From: JAEUJZ01 sp964460115
Lineage (GTDB): Bacteria; Myxococcota_A; Polyangia; Palsa-1104; JAEUJZ01
Direction of reading: 5' to 3'
NCBI GenBank assembly: GCA_964460115.1
Contig: CAYWPR010000026.1
Coordinates: 8,535-72,534, forward strand
Length of the DNA: 64,000 bases
The position numbers were made by a program, and so were the translations under genes. Position 1 is the stretch's first letter; each line of letters begins with the position of its first letter. The notes beneath the pieces are model-generated. The model saw only the letters and a program-made list of their open reading frames with translations, had not been told where the DNA came from and did not search any database. Shown piece after piece: positions 17,466 through 25,261 of the stretch.

Positions 17466-17888
17466 ATGCAAACGCAATCCACTTCTTCGAACAAGGGCAC
17501 TGGCAGCAAGGAATCCGGTAACAAGGAAACCGGATCCAATATGAATACGAAAAACACCGAGAACCGGGGTTTTGCCGCGATGGATCCAGATAAGCAGCGT
17601 GAAATCGCCAGCATGGGCGGCAAAGCCGCTCATGAAAGTGGTCATGCGCACGAATTCACCTCGGAAGAGGCGCGTGAGGCAGGACGCAAGGGCGGCGAAG
17701 CCTCGCACGGCGGGCAGAGCAGCCACGATGACGACAACAAAGCCTCGGCACGGGGCGGTTCGAGCAGCCGCGAAGATGACAGCAAGTCATCAAACCGTAG
17801 CAGTTCAAGCAGCCGCGAAGATGACAAGTCAAGTGACCGCTTGAGCGGTGTTTTGAGCAGCGGCAGTTCGCGCCAGGGTGGCAGATAG
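17466..17888 (+). CDS. KGG-motif stress-induced hydrophilic protein
   Basis: 140 aa, very hydrophilic and without Cys. Two KGG/GsiB-type motifs are visible, FAAMDPDKQREIASMGGKAA and FTSEEAREAGRKGGEASHGG, as in Con-10/GsiB stress proteins. The N-terminal 35 residues are Ser/Thr/Asn/Gly-rich. The C-terminal 60 residues repeat SSSREDD units, likely disordered. Ribosome site AAAAGGAGA precedes the ATG. Family members are induced by general stress and thought to protect by remaining soluble. An intrinsic terminator follows at 17931. The shared motif upstream and the hydrophilic BON neighbour suggest joint stress control. Confidence 0.85.
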   Translation: MQTQSTSSNKGTGSKESGNKETGSNMNTKNTENRGFAAMDPDKQREIASMGGKAAHESGHAHEFTSEEAREAGRKGGEASHGGQSSHDDDNKASARGGSSSREDDSKSSNRSSSSSREDDKSSDRLSGVLSSGSSRQGGR

Positions 17889-17895
17889 TGCGCAT

Positions 17896-17915
17896 ATCCT
17901 GTGTGCACACAGGAT
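17896..17915. promoter_or_regulatory. perfect 20-bp palindrome
   Basis: ATCCTGTGTG is followed directly by its reverse complement CACACAGGAT, beginning 8 bases after the KGG stop codon. Perfect uninterrupted symmetry with no loop suits a dimeric DNA-binding protein better than an RNA hairpin. It could serve the downstream BON gene, 354 bp away, or be part of the transcription end. Function is inferred only from symmetry. Confidence 0.4.
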
Positions 17916-17930
17916 GAGGTAATCCGCAAA

Positions 17931-17965
17931 GGAGTCACTAGAAAAACGCTAGTGACTCCATTTTT
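17931..17965 (+). terminator. intrinsic terminator of the KGG gene
   Basis: Perfect 11-bp stem: GGAGTCACTAG (17931-17941) pairs with CTAGTGACTCC (17949-17959) around a 7-base loop, followed by ATTTTTA. This is a classical Rho-independent terminator 42 bp after the KGG stop codon. Confidence 0.85.
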
Positions 17966-18020
17966 ATATCAGGGCACAAGCGGCTGCGGCCTGCAATGCG
18001 TACCTAGGCCTGAAACTGAC

Positions 18021-18066
18021 AACTACAAAACTGGTAATTTCCCTAGTAGTTCCGGTTTTTGTAGTT
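18021..18066 (+). promoter_or_regulatory. hairpin carrying shared motif copy 2, in the BON gene leader region
   Basis: The arms AACTACAAAACTGG (18021-18034) and CCGGTTTTTGTAGTT (18052-18066) are nearly complementary. They present TAATTTCCCTAGTAGTT in the loop, which contains the second copy of the shared motif (18028-18049). It lies about 200 bp before the BON gene. It may act as an operator or as an RNA element; the first copy at 17284 does not have an equally good stem. Confidence 0.45.
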
Positions 18067-18166
18067 TGCTATACCTGGCTTGTTCCTAGATAAACGGAGA
18101 TGCAAATCAATCTCTGAATGTTTTCCTGCGGGAATTTCAGAATTGTAAAGCGCTTCGAATTCGGTT

Positions 18167-18227
18167 GATGGATTTGTCTAAATCCATCTGCCCTTGACTG
18201 CTGATCTCATGCTCTAGGGCTGAGATC
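18167..18227. promoter_or_regulatory. two inverted repeats just upstream of the BON gene
   Basis: GATGGATTT (18167-18175) and AAATCCATC (18180-18188) form a perfect 9-bp repeat with a 4-base spacer. GATCTCA (18203-18209) and TGAGATC (18221-18227) form a second with an 11-base spacer. Both lie within about 100 bp of the BON start and are good candidates for regulator sites or leader hairpins. The rest of the 380-bp gap (17889-18268) contains no gene that I can support. Confidence 0.4.
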
Positions 18228-18268
18228 TAAGTGATGTTCCTTTGGCAAAGACAAACAGGAGAACGAAC

Positions 18269-19354
18269 ATGATGAACCGTCAACACAACGAGCGTAGTGG
18301 TCAGCCGCATTCCCGTGGCTATCAAGGGAACTATGGACGACAGGAAAATCGTTCTCACAAAGGCGAACGGGACTATGGCAGCCGCGAGGATCTGCAAGCA
18401 AATCGCTATGGCCGCGAGACCGAGAACTGGAATCGCGAGCCGGGTCGTGATGATTTGCGGAATTCGGAAGAATACCGAGGCCGCGATGTCTACGAAGATA
18501 ACGACCGCGATGTTTGGTACACCCAAGAGGGCCGCGGCGGCAATCGAGGCGGCTATCGAGAAGGTGCGCAGGGTGAATATATGCCAAGCGACCGCGACCA
18601 TAGGTCCAGCGATTTTCGCGACCGCAGCCTGAGCCAGAGCCAAGGTTACTATGATGATCGAGGCCACACTCGACCGGCATGGAATGACCGTAGCGCTGGT
18701 GCCTTTTCGCAAGGCGGCTACGGCGCGAGCAACATGCATGATCGAGGCCGCTACGGGCAGGCGGAGGACTGGAACCGCGGCTTTCAGGGCGGCATGAACG
18801 ACCGCAGCCGCTATGAAGAATCGACCGACTGGAACCGCGGCTTTCAAGGCAGTGTGCAGGATCGCGGCTGGTCACAAAGCGGCTATGGTCAGAGCCAATT
18901 TGGCGGCTACGGCCAGGGCCAGTTTGGCGGCTACGGCCAGGGCCAATCCGGTTCGGACTTCGAGTCTGAATCGCGCACCGGACGCGGACCTAAGGGATAT
19001 CAGCGCTCCGATGAGCGCATTCGCGAAGATGTCTGCGACCGCTTGGCCGGCCATGGGCGGCTTGATGCCAGCGAAGTAGAAGTTCAGGTGAGCGAAGGCG
19101 AAGTCACTTTAACCGGCACCGTCGCCCGTCGCGAGGACAAGCGGATGATTGAGGACATCGCGGAATCCATTCAGGGGGTTCAAGATGTCACGAGCCAAAT
19201 TCGCGTAAAGCGTGATCAGTCGCGTTCGAGCAAAAAACAGAACGGCGGCTCTGAAAAACAGAACACTAGCTCCGAAAGCACCACCGGCATGACCTATTCG
19301 GCTGCCGATGAGAAGAGCTCGCAAAAATCGACTGCAGCCAGCAAACGCTCGTAA
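18269..19354 (+). CDS. BON-domain protein with long disordered Gly/Arg/Tyr-rich N-terminus
   Basis: 361 aa; ATG at 18269 chosen because ACAGGAGA lies just upstream. Residues ~1-235 are low-complexity: RGY, DRxYG, SQG and GYGQGQFG repeats, with a duplicated DWNRGFQG unit near 175 and 195. Residues ~245-315 are one BON domain (RIREDVCDRLAGHGRLDASEVEVQV, then GEVTLTGTVARREDKRMIEDIAE), a fold linked to phospholipid or osmotic-stress proteins such as OsmY. The C-terminus is a Lys/Ser-rich tail. No signal peptide, so probably cytoplasmic, where the Tyr/Gly-rich segment could favour condensate-like behaviour (speculative). Shares an upstream motif with the KGG gene. Confidence 0.85.
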   Translation: MMNRQHNERSGQPHSRGYQGNYGRQENRSHKGERDYGSREDLQANRYGRETENWNREPGRDDLRNSEEYRGRDVYEDNDRDVWYTQEGRGGNRGGYREGAQGEYMPSDRDHRSSDFRDRSLSQSQGYYDDRGHTRPAWNDRSAGAFSQGGYGASNMHDRGRYGQAEDWNRGFQGGMNDRSRYEESTDWNRGFQGSVQDRGWSQSGYGQSQFGGYGQGQFGGYGQGQSGSDFESESRTGRGPKGYQRSDERIREDVCDRLAGHGRLDASEVEVQVSEGEVTLTGTVARREDKRMIEDIAESIQGVQDVTSQIRVKRDQSRSSKKQNGGSEKQNTSSESTTGMTYSAADEKSSQKSTAASKRS

Positions 19355-19372
19355 GGCACTCTGCAAAACTGT

Positions 19373-19410
19373 GTAGCGCGGCTGTGTCCTTAGGGATACA
19401 GTCGCGCTGC
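19373..19410 (+). terminator. terminator-like 16-bp hairpin after the BON gene
   Basis: The arms 19373-19388 (starting GTAGCGCGGCTG) and 19395-19410 (ending GTCGCGCTGC) pair over all 16 positions in RNA read from the plus strand, three of them G-U, with the 6-base loop CTTAGG. There is no run of T after it. The G-U pairs would be mismatches in a minus-strand RNA, so it serves the BON transcript rather than the convergent kinase gene. Confidence 0.65.
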
Positions 19411-19454
19411 AAGTTCGTCCCTTCCCTTCAAGCAGAAAGCTTTAGAGTCAGAAC

Positions 19455-21383
19455 CTAAAATACCGGACGAATGACAGCGTCCCCGCTGCTTTTGCTTCGG
19501 CGGTGCTTGGTCGGCTTTTCGGCCGGATCTTTGCTGGCCGAGTCTTTGAGTCCGGCGGAATCCTTGGCCGCTTTGTCTTTGGCCGCTTTGCTGCTGTCCT
19601 TGCTAACTTTGCCGTCTTTGGCTTTTGCCGGCTTATCGGTCTGGCTGCTTGGCAGGGCCGCGGTGCTTTGGCCTTCGCTGGCAGTGATGGGTTTGTCGGT
19701 CTGAGGCTTGCTGCCCGTTTCACTTGGTCCGGGCGGTGCAGCGACCTGTTCCTTGCTCAGGGTTAATTCCAAGGTTTGTGATTCGCTGGGGTTCACTGTG
19801 CGGGTTTCTTCGCGAAAGCCGGCCAGCCGCACCTTGATATCTACGGGTTTGCCGCCTTTGGGCAAGCGAAATACATAAGGAGTCTTGCCCATCGCGTTGT
19901 CGTCATCGCTGCGATAGATCGCGGCCGCCGGCGGGGTGGTCTTGACCGCGATGTTTACCAAGGCCTCTACCGGCGGAAGCTGACTAGCGGCGCGATGGTT
20001 GCTAATCATTCGAATGCCCAGAATCAGCAGCGTTCCAAAGACCATGGCCCCAAGGAAGCCAAAAAGTACATTCAGCGGCCGGCGCCGGCTCGAATCCTGC
20101 TCGACAGAAGCGCCGGAAAGCGTGGTAACTCGCGGTCCGCCGACTAGGCCCTGCATCATTTCCGGGGTCATTCCCGGCGCTAGCATCATCCCGGTTGGAC
20201 CACCAGGCACCATCTGCATCGGAGGCATGAGCGCCGTCCCCGGTGGAAGCATTTGCATTTGCTGCATCTGCATTTGCATCTGCTGCATCTGCATTTGCTG
20301 CATTGCCGGCGGCAGATTGGGATTCACGACGGCCCATAAGGCGGATGGCGAGCGCTGCGTCCCGCTGCTGGTCAGATTGCCCGAAGCCCCAGCCATCCCG
20401 GGGCCCATAGCCGGCATGACGCCTGTGCCCAGCGGATTTTGCGCGATCAAAAGCGGATTGCCAGCTTGGGGCAGGGCCGCCGCGGTCGGCGCTGGCGCGC
20501 CTGCCAAAAACGTCTGAAAATGCGGCAGCGGATCGCTAAGCGCCGCCAGAAAATCGTTCATCGACTGAAAGCGGTCCTCTTTGCGTTTGCGCAGGCAGCG
20601 CAGAACAATGGCTTCCAGCTCTGGGGGAAGGCTCGGATTGATGCTGCGCGGCGGTTCCGGCTCGCGGGTCAGATGGGCGACCAGCACCTCGCCAAATCCG
20701 TCGCCCGGAAAAGGCACGCGGCCGGTCAAAAGTTCGTACATCATGACGCCCAGCGCGTAAATATCGGCGCGCGCGTCGATTTTGCCTTTGCCGTCGCACT
20801 GCTCGGGACTCATATAGGTCGGAGTGCCAAGCACCATTCCGGTTCGCGTCTTCTGGTTCAGCACCGAACCCTGATCGCTAGTCAACTTGGCAATGCCGAA
20901 ATCGAGCAGTTTGACGTAATTGCGATCTCCCGGACGGTTGCACAGATAGACGTTTTCCGGCTTCAGGTCGCGATGAATGACGCCCTTGGCATGGCTCGCG
21001 GCAAGGGCGCCAATGCATTGGGCCAAAATGATCAGCGCATCGCGAACATTGACCCCCTCGCGCCGCATGCGCGTCGCCAGGCTTTCTCCGTCCAAATACT
21101 CCATAATGATGTATTTGCAAGCGACGCCATCAAAGCTCGTATCGCCAAAATCAATAATATCTACGATGTTTGGGTGGCTGATGTCGTTGACGGCCTTGGC
21201 TTCATTAAAAAATCGAGTAACAACGTCGGTTTTGCTACACAGCTCTTCATGCAGAACTTTGATCGCGACCCGCTTGCCAATCGTCGGATGATGGCCTAGG
21301 TACACAGACCCCATGCCACCCTCGCCGATTTGGCTTTGAATGTCATAGTTCCCAAGTCGCTTACCGACCAGGCTCATCGTCAT
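19455..21383 (-). CDS. Ser/Thr protein kinase with PEGA-like C-terminus
   Basis: 642 aa from the ATG at 21383 (GGGGAG upstream). All catalytic elements are present: GEGGMG loop (20-25), VAIK lysine (42), HRDLKPEN (137-144), DFG (161-163), SPE (192-194). A Met/Gln-rich low-complexity linker occupies ~361-379. A single membrane helix lies at ~438-458, followed by a PEGA-like beta domain (~478-545) and a Lys/Ser/Asp-rich tail. The predicted arrangement is a cytoplasmic kinase with an extracytoplasmic PEGA domain, as in myxobacterial Pkn kinases. Divergent from hppA across 246 bp. Substrates unknown; FHA proteins elsewhere in the window are possible readers. Confidence 0.93.
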   Translation of the reverse strand: MTMSLVGKRLGNYDIQSQIGEGGMGSVYLGHHPTIGKRVAIKVLHEELCSKTDVVTRFFNEAKAVNDISHPNIVDIIDFGDTSFDGVACKYIIMEYLDGESLATRMRREGVNVRDALIILAQCIGALAASHAKGVIHRDLKPENVYLCNRPGDRNYVKLLDFGIAKLTSDQGSVLNQKTRTGMVLGTPTYMSPEQCDGKGKIDARADIYALGVMMYELLTGRVPFPGDGFGEVLVAHLTREPEPPRSINPSLPPELEAIVLRCLRKRKEDRFQSMNDFLAALSDPLPHFQTFLAGAPAPTAAALPQAGNPLLIAQNPLGTGVMPAMGPGMAGASGNLTSSGTQRSPSALWAVVNPNLPPAMQQMQMQQMQMQMQQMQMLPPGTALMPPMQMVPGGPTGMMLAPGMTPEMMQGLVGGPRVTTLSGASVEQDSSRRRPLNVLFGFLGAMVFGTLLILGIRMISNHRAASQLPPVEALVNIAVKTTPPAAAIYRSDDDNAMGKTPYVFRLPKGGKPVDIKVRLAGFREETRTVNPSESQTLELTLSKEQVAAPPGPSETGSKPQTDKPITASEGQSTAALPSSQTDKPAKAKDGKVSKDSSKAAKDKAAKDSAGLKDSASKDPAEKPTKHRRSKSSGDAVIRPVF

Positions 21384-21563
21384 AACTAAGGCTCCCCAGC
21401 GTGCAGGGCTTTTGCCCATAGGCGGCGGATATGCAGCCAGCCTCCTGCATGCGTAGGCAGTATAACAGAACCTCTACGGCTCGCCCAGCGCCGCCAAGCA
21501 ACTTGCGCCTGGCGCAATTGAAATCGGCAAAAGTCGGCTTCCCGCTTTTCATGGATTACAGGC

Positions 21564-21593
21564 TTTACACGGTCTGCCCGTCTGAACTATAAA
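21564..21593 (+). promoter_or_regulatory. sigma70-like promoter of hppA
   Basis: TTTACA (21564-21569) and TATAAA (21588-21593) are separated by 18 bp, close to the sigma70 consensus, and lie 36 bp before the hppA start. Ribosome site CGGAGGA follows at about 21615. Confidence 0.55.
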
Positions 21594-21629
21594 ACCGGCC
21601 GATATTCTGAACCTCGGAGGATTCACGAA

Positions 21630-24164
21630 ATGGCCAGGAGATTGTCCCGACAACTTGAAATCGGGCGCGCAACAAAACCCGCTTTGGCACGAGGAGCTGC
21701 CATCCTGATGGCGGCCTTTATGCTCCTTTTTGGCGGCTTTGCCGATGCCGAGACGGAGGGTGCCCTTGGCAAAGTCGCAGAGCACGTCAGTGAAGCGACT
21801 TTGAAGCTGCCGGACCTGTCATCGGTGCAGTTTCTGGGGATGGACGGCAAGACTCTTTTAACCTTTGGACTTTTGGTCTGCGCCCTGGCCATGGGATTTG
21901 GCCTGGTGATTTACAGCCAGCTTAAGAACTTGCCGGTGCATCGTTCGATGCGGGAAATCTCGGAGCTTATCTACGAGACCTGCAAGACCTACCTTGTCAC
22001 CCAGGGCAAGTTCATCATGGTGCTGTGGGTGTTTATCGCCACCATCATGGCTGTGTACTTTATGAATGAGTACAGTAAGCCCGAGTTGGCGCTGGACATG
22101 GGCGATCGCCTGCTGCGCGTCGGCATCATCATCATCTTTTCGGTCATTGGCATTGCCGGCAGCTATGGCGTGGCGTGGTTTGGCATTCGCGTCAACACCT
22201 TCGCCAATTCTCGGGCGGCTTTTGCCTCGCTGCGCGGCAAGCCGTTTTTGACCTATGCCATTCCGATCAAAGCCGGCATGAGCATCGGCATGCTGCTTAT
22301 CGCCACCGAGCTTTTGATGATGCTGGCGATTTTGCTTTTTGTTCCGCGTCAATACGCCGGACCGTGCTTCATCGGTTTTGCCATCGGTGAATCGCTCGGC
22401 GCCGCCGCGCTGCGCATTGCCGGAGGCATCTTCACCAAGATTGCCGACATCGGCAGCGACCTTATGAAGATCGTCTTTAAGATCAAGGAAGACGATGCCC
22501 GCAATCCCGGCGTCATCGCCGACTGCACGGGCGACAACGCCGGCGACTCGGTCGGTCCTTCGGCCGACGGATTTGAAACCTACGGAGTCACTGGCGTTGC
22601 GCTTATCACCTTTATTCTAGTTGCCGTACCGCCGTCGCATCAGGTTCAGCTCATGGTGTGGATCTTCGCGATGCGCGTCATGATGGTCATTTCTTCGGGC
22701 TTTTCTTACCTGGCCAACGGCGTCGCCGTTCGCGCCCGCTACGGCGAAGCCGAGCACTTCGATTTCGAGCAACCTCTGACCCAGCTTGTGTGGGTGACTT
22801 CGCTCGTCTCGGTGGCCATGACCTACGCGGTCTCGTACTTGCTTATCAAAGACCTGGGCGATGGTTCGGCTTGGTGGCGGCTGTCTTCGATCATCACCTG
22901 CGGTACGCTGGCCGGAGCCATCATTCCCGAAATCGTCAAAATCTTCACCTCAACCTCCTCGGGCCATGTGCGCGAAGTGGTGACAAGCTCACGCGAAGGC
23001 GGTCCATCGCTGAACATTCTGTCCGGACTTACGGCAGGCAACTTCAGCGCCTACTGGCTGGGCCTGACCATCGCTGTGCTCATGGGCATGGCCTACTACG
23101 TCGGCCAAAACGGCCTTGAGCAACTTATGGATGCGCGCGTCGTCGCGGTGTTCGCCTTTGGCCTTGTCGCCTTCGGCTTTTTGGGCATGGGCCCGGTGAC
23201 CATCGCCGTGGATTCCTACGGCCCGGTTACCGATAACGCGCAGTCGGTCTACGAACTATCGCTCATCGAAAACGTCCCCAACGTCAAAGCTGAGATCAAG
23301 AAGGAATTCGGCTTCGAGCCCAACTTCGAGCGCGCCAAAGAGTTTTTGGAAGAAAACGACGGCGCCGGCAATACCTTCAAAGCCACGGCCAAGCCGGTGC
23401 TTATCGGCACTGCAGTGGTGGGCTCTACGACGATGATCTTTTCGATCATCATGATTCTGACCGGCCATTTGACGCAGAACCTCGACAAGCTGTCGCTGCT
23501 GCATCCGCCATTTTTGCTGGGGCTGATTATGGGCGGCGCGATGATTTACTGGTTCTCTGGCGCTTCCACGCAAGCCGTTTCCACGGGCGCGTATCGAGCC
23601 GTTGAATTCATCAAGCGCAACATCAAGCTCGAAGGCGTCGAAAAGGCCTCGGTTGAGGACTCGAAGCGGGTCGTCGAGATCTGCACCCAGTACGCGCAGC
23701 GCGGCATGTTCAACATCTTTTTGGCCGTGTTCTTTACTACGCTGTCGTTCGCGTGCTTTGAGCCCTACTTCTTTATCGGCTACCTCATCTCGATTGCGCT
23801 GTTCGGTCTATTTCAGGCGCTGTTTATGGCCAACGCCGGCGGCGCGTGGGACAACGCCAAAAAAGTCGTTGAGACCGAGCTCAAAGAAAAAGGCTCCGAG
23901 CTGCATGCCGCTTGCGTCGTCGGCGACACCGTAGGCGACCCCTTCAAAGACACTTCCTCGGTGGCCATGAACCCGGTGATCAAATTCACCACCCTGTTTG
24001 GTCTTTTGGCCGTCGAGCTGTCCATCGGCATCGGGGAAGGCATCGCCCACATCATCGCCGCCGTCTGTCTGGCGGTGGCCTTGTTCTTTGTGCATCGTTC
24101 CTTCTACGGCATGCGCATCGAAACGAGCCCCGCTGCACCGTCCGCTCCTTCTAAGACCCACTAA
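21630..24164 (+). CDS. hppA: membrane-bound ion-translocating pyrophosphatase
   Basis: 844 aa, about 16 membrane helices. It hydrolyses pyrophosphate and pumps H+ and/or Na+ across the membrane. The active-site region reads DDARNPGVIADCTGDNAGD (from residue 288), with the SADGFETYG continuation found in one subgroup of the family, rather than the plant-type DNVGDNVGDCAGM. Lys584 in GNTFKA occupies the position that marks potassium-independent enzymes (Ala in potassium-dependent ones). The second active-site cluster is visible near GDTVGDPFKDTSS. An N-terminal hydrophobic segment (~24-40) may be an extra signal or helix, making the protein longer than usual. Pumped ion not assignable with confidence. 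Confidence 0.95.
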   Translation: MARRLSRQLEIGRATKPALARGAAILMAAFMLLFGGFADAETEGALGKVAEHVSEATLKLPDLSSVQFLGMDGKTLLTFGLLVCALAMGFGLVIYSQLKNLPVHRSMREISELIYETCKTYLVTQGKFIMVLWVFIATIMAVYFMNEYSKPELALDMGDRLLRVGIIIIFSVIGIAGSYGVAWFGIRVNTFANSRAAFASLRGKPFLTYAIPIKAGMSIGMLLIATELLMMLAILLFVPRQYAGPCFIGFAIGESLGAAALRIAGGIFTKIADIGSDLMKIVFKIKEDDARNPGVIADCTGDNAGDSVGPSADGFETYGVTGVALITFILVAVPPSHQVQLMVWIFAMRVMMVISSGFSYLANGVAVRARYGEAEHFDFEQPLTQLVWVTSLVSVAMTYAVSYLLIKDLGDGSAWWRLSSIITCGTLAGAIIPEIVKIFTSTSSGHVREVVTSSREGGPSLNILSGLTAGNFSAYWLGLTIAVLMGMAYYVGQNGLEQLMDARVVAVFAFGLVAFGFLGMGPVTIAVDSYGPVTDNAQSVYELSLIENVPNVKAEIKKEFGFEPNFERAKEFLEENDGAGNTFKATAKPVLIGTAVVGSTTMIFSIIMILTGHLTQNLDKLSLLHPPFLLGLIMGGAMIYWFSGASTQAVSTGAYRAVEFIKRNIKLEGVEKASVEDSKRVVEICTQYAQRGMFNIFLAVFFTTLSFACFEPYFFIGYLISIALFGLFQALFMANAGGAWDNAKKVVETELKEKGSELHAACVVGDTVGDPFKDTSSVAMNPVIKFTTLFGLLAVELSIGIGEGIAHIIAAVCLAVALFFVHRSFYGMRIETSPAAPSAPSKTH

Positions 24165-24201
24165 AAGGGCTACACGGCTACGGCCTGGCGACTGAGATTT
24201 A

Positions 24202-24323
24202 GAGCCTATTCCAAAACCGTAGCGAGGAACCCCGGATGCAAGGAGGGAGGGGGATCGGCCTACAGGCCGTGACCGACGACCGACGCAGCAGACGGGGTCC
24301 GCAGTGGGTTTTGGAATAGGCTC
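24202..24323. mobile_element. 122-bp MITE-like element with 17-bp inverted termini
   Basis: The ends GAGCCTATTCCAAAACC (24202-24218) and its exact reverse complement (24307-24323) are flanked by TTA on both sides (24199-24201 and 24324-24326), which looks like a 3-bp target duplication. An inner CGGCCT-AC-AGGCCG hairpin (24256-24269) sits at the exact centre, so the strand can fold end to end. There is no coding capacity. Termini starting GAGCC and a TNA-type duplication resemble the IS5/IS1031 group, whose transposase could move it (from memory, not searched). It lies between convergent hppA and a PEGA/TPR gene. Confidence 0.75.
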
Positions 24324-25202
24324 TTAGTGAAAGTCTATAAGTCCTAGGACTAGGGCGCTTGAGCCAAGTCCTAGGCCCGCTCCAACCAAGCCGACGCCAG
24401 GCGTCTTCAAATCGCGCTCCGGCGCGCACATCGTTACATCGCTACAGCGCGAAGAAATATCGAGTCCCCACAAAACGCCGCCGGTGATGAGCGCGGCTGC
24501 TCCCAGGCTGCCGATGATTAGATAGGCCGTGCGCCGCATTCGCTTGGCGCGGTCATCCGGCTGCTTTGCCAATGTGCTTGTCGCCGCGCCGCTTGGTGCA
24601 TCCAGAATTTGGCGCATATCCAGCCGCAGTTCCTGCCTGGGAAGCAGCCGCACTTCGCGCGCCAAAGTACGATCGGCCAGTCGAGACTCGATGCGGTGCC
24701 GGCCCGGGTTGACTGCTTGCGGCTGGCCAAAAACGCTCATATCAAGCGCTTGGCCATCCACCGTCACCGTTGCATTGGCATCGACAGCGGTGATGACAAG
24801 CTTGGCCAATTGCTGACGCAGTTGCTCTTGCATGTACTCGACTTGCGGCATTTGCTGGCCGTGCGGCATTTTGTTGACCGGCACCTGGGCGATGTATTTG
24901 TCCAGGGTGGCTAGGCCTTCAAGCGGCTGCTCGAGACGCAGATGCAGCTCGGCGATAGGCCACAAGAGCGCGGGCGTGGGAACGCTGGCGTAGGCGTTTT
25001 GCAGGCGCTTGAGCGCATCGGCCAGGTTGCCCAGCGCGATTTGCTCTTTGGCTTTTACAATCGTGCTTTGTAAAAGCTGATCTTCGTCTTCCCGCGCGGC
25101 CCCTGCCGGCGCTGCGGCCAAGGCCGGCAGCTTCAGAAACAAGATGAACAGCAGCAGCAGAAAACCACGAAAAAACTGACTGTGCAGAAAAATGCTAGGC
25201 AT
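24324..25202 (-). CDS. exported TPR-like protein with C-terminal membrane helices
   Basis: 292 aa; start at the ATG 25202 in front of a signal peptide (FFRGFLLLLFILFLKLPALAAA). Residues ~35-135 look like tetratricopeptide helices (AKEQIALGNLADALKRLQNA, then LEQPLEGLATLDKYI). Residues ~140-205 look like a PEGA-type beta domain (VTVDGQALD ... GRHRIESRL). Two hydrophobic helices follow near the C-terminus with CSDVTMC between them. It lies 60 bp downstream of a Ser/Thr kinase and is probably co-transcribed. Its TAA stop codon is formed by the target duplication of the adjacent MITE-like element. A role in envelope signalling is inferred. Confidence 0.75.
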   Translation of the reverse strand: MPSIFLHSQFFRGFLLLLFILFLKLPALAAAPAGAAREDEDQLLQSTIVKAKEQIALGNLADALKRLQNAYASVPTPALLWPIAELHLRLEQPLEGLATLDKYIAQVPVNKMPHGQQMPQVEYMQEQLRQQLAKLVITAVDANATVTVDGQALDMSVFGQPQAVNPGRHRIESRLADRTLAREVRLLPRQELRLDMRQILDAPSGAATSTLAKQPDDRAKRMRRTAYLIIGSLGAAALITGGVLWGLDISSRCSDVTMCAPERDLKTPGVGLVGAGLGLGSSALVLGLIDFH

Positions 25203-25261
25203 ATGCCGGCTCGTCTTTACACCCAAGCTCCGCGCCGCACGGGCCGCCAAACTTGAGCTTC

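Noticed and set aside
17901..18089. 62-codon open frame between the KGG and BON genes
   Set aside because: Contains the terminator and the hairpin with the shared motif, and has no ribosome site or plausible composition.
20439..21299. 286-codon open frame on the plus strand
   Set aside because: Exact antisense of the kinase catalytic domain at 19455-21383.
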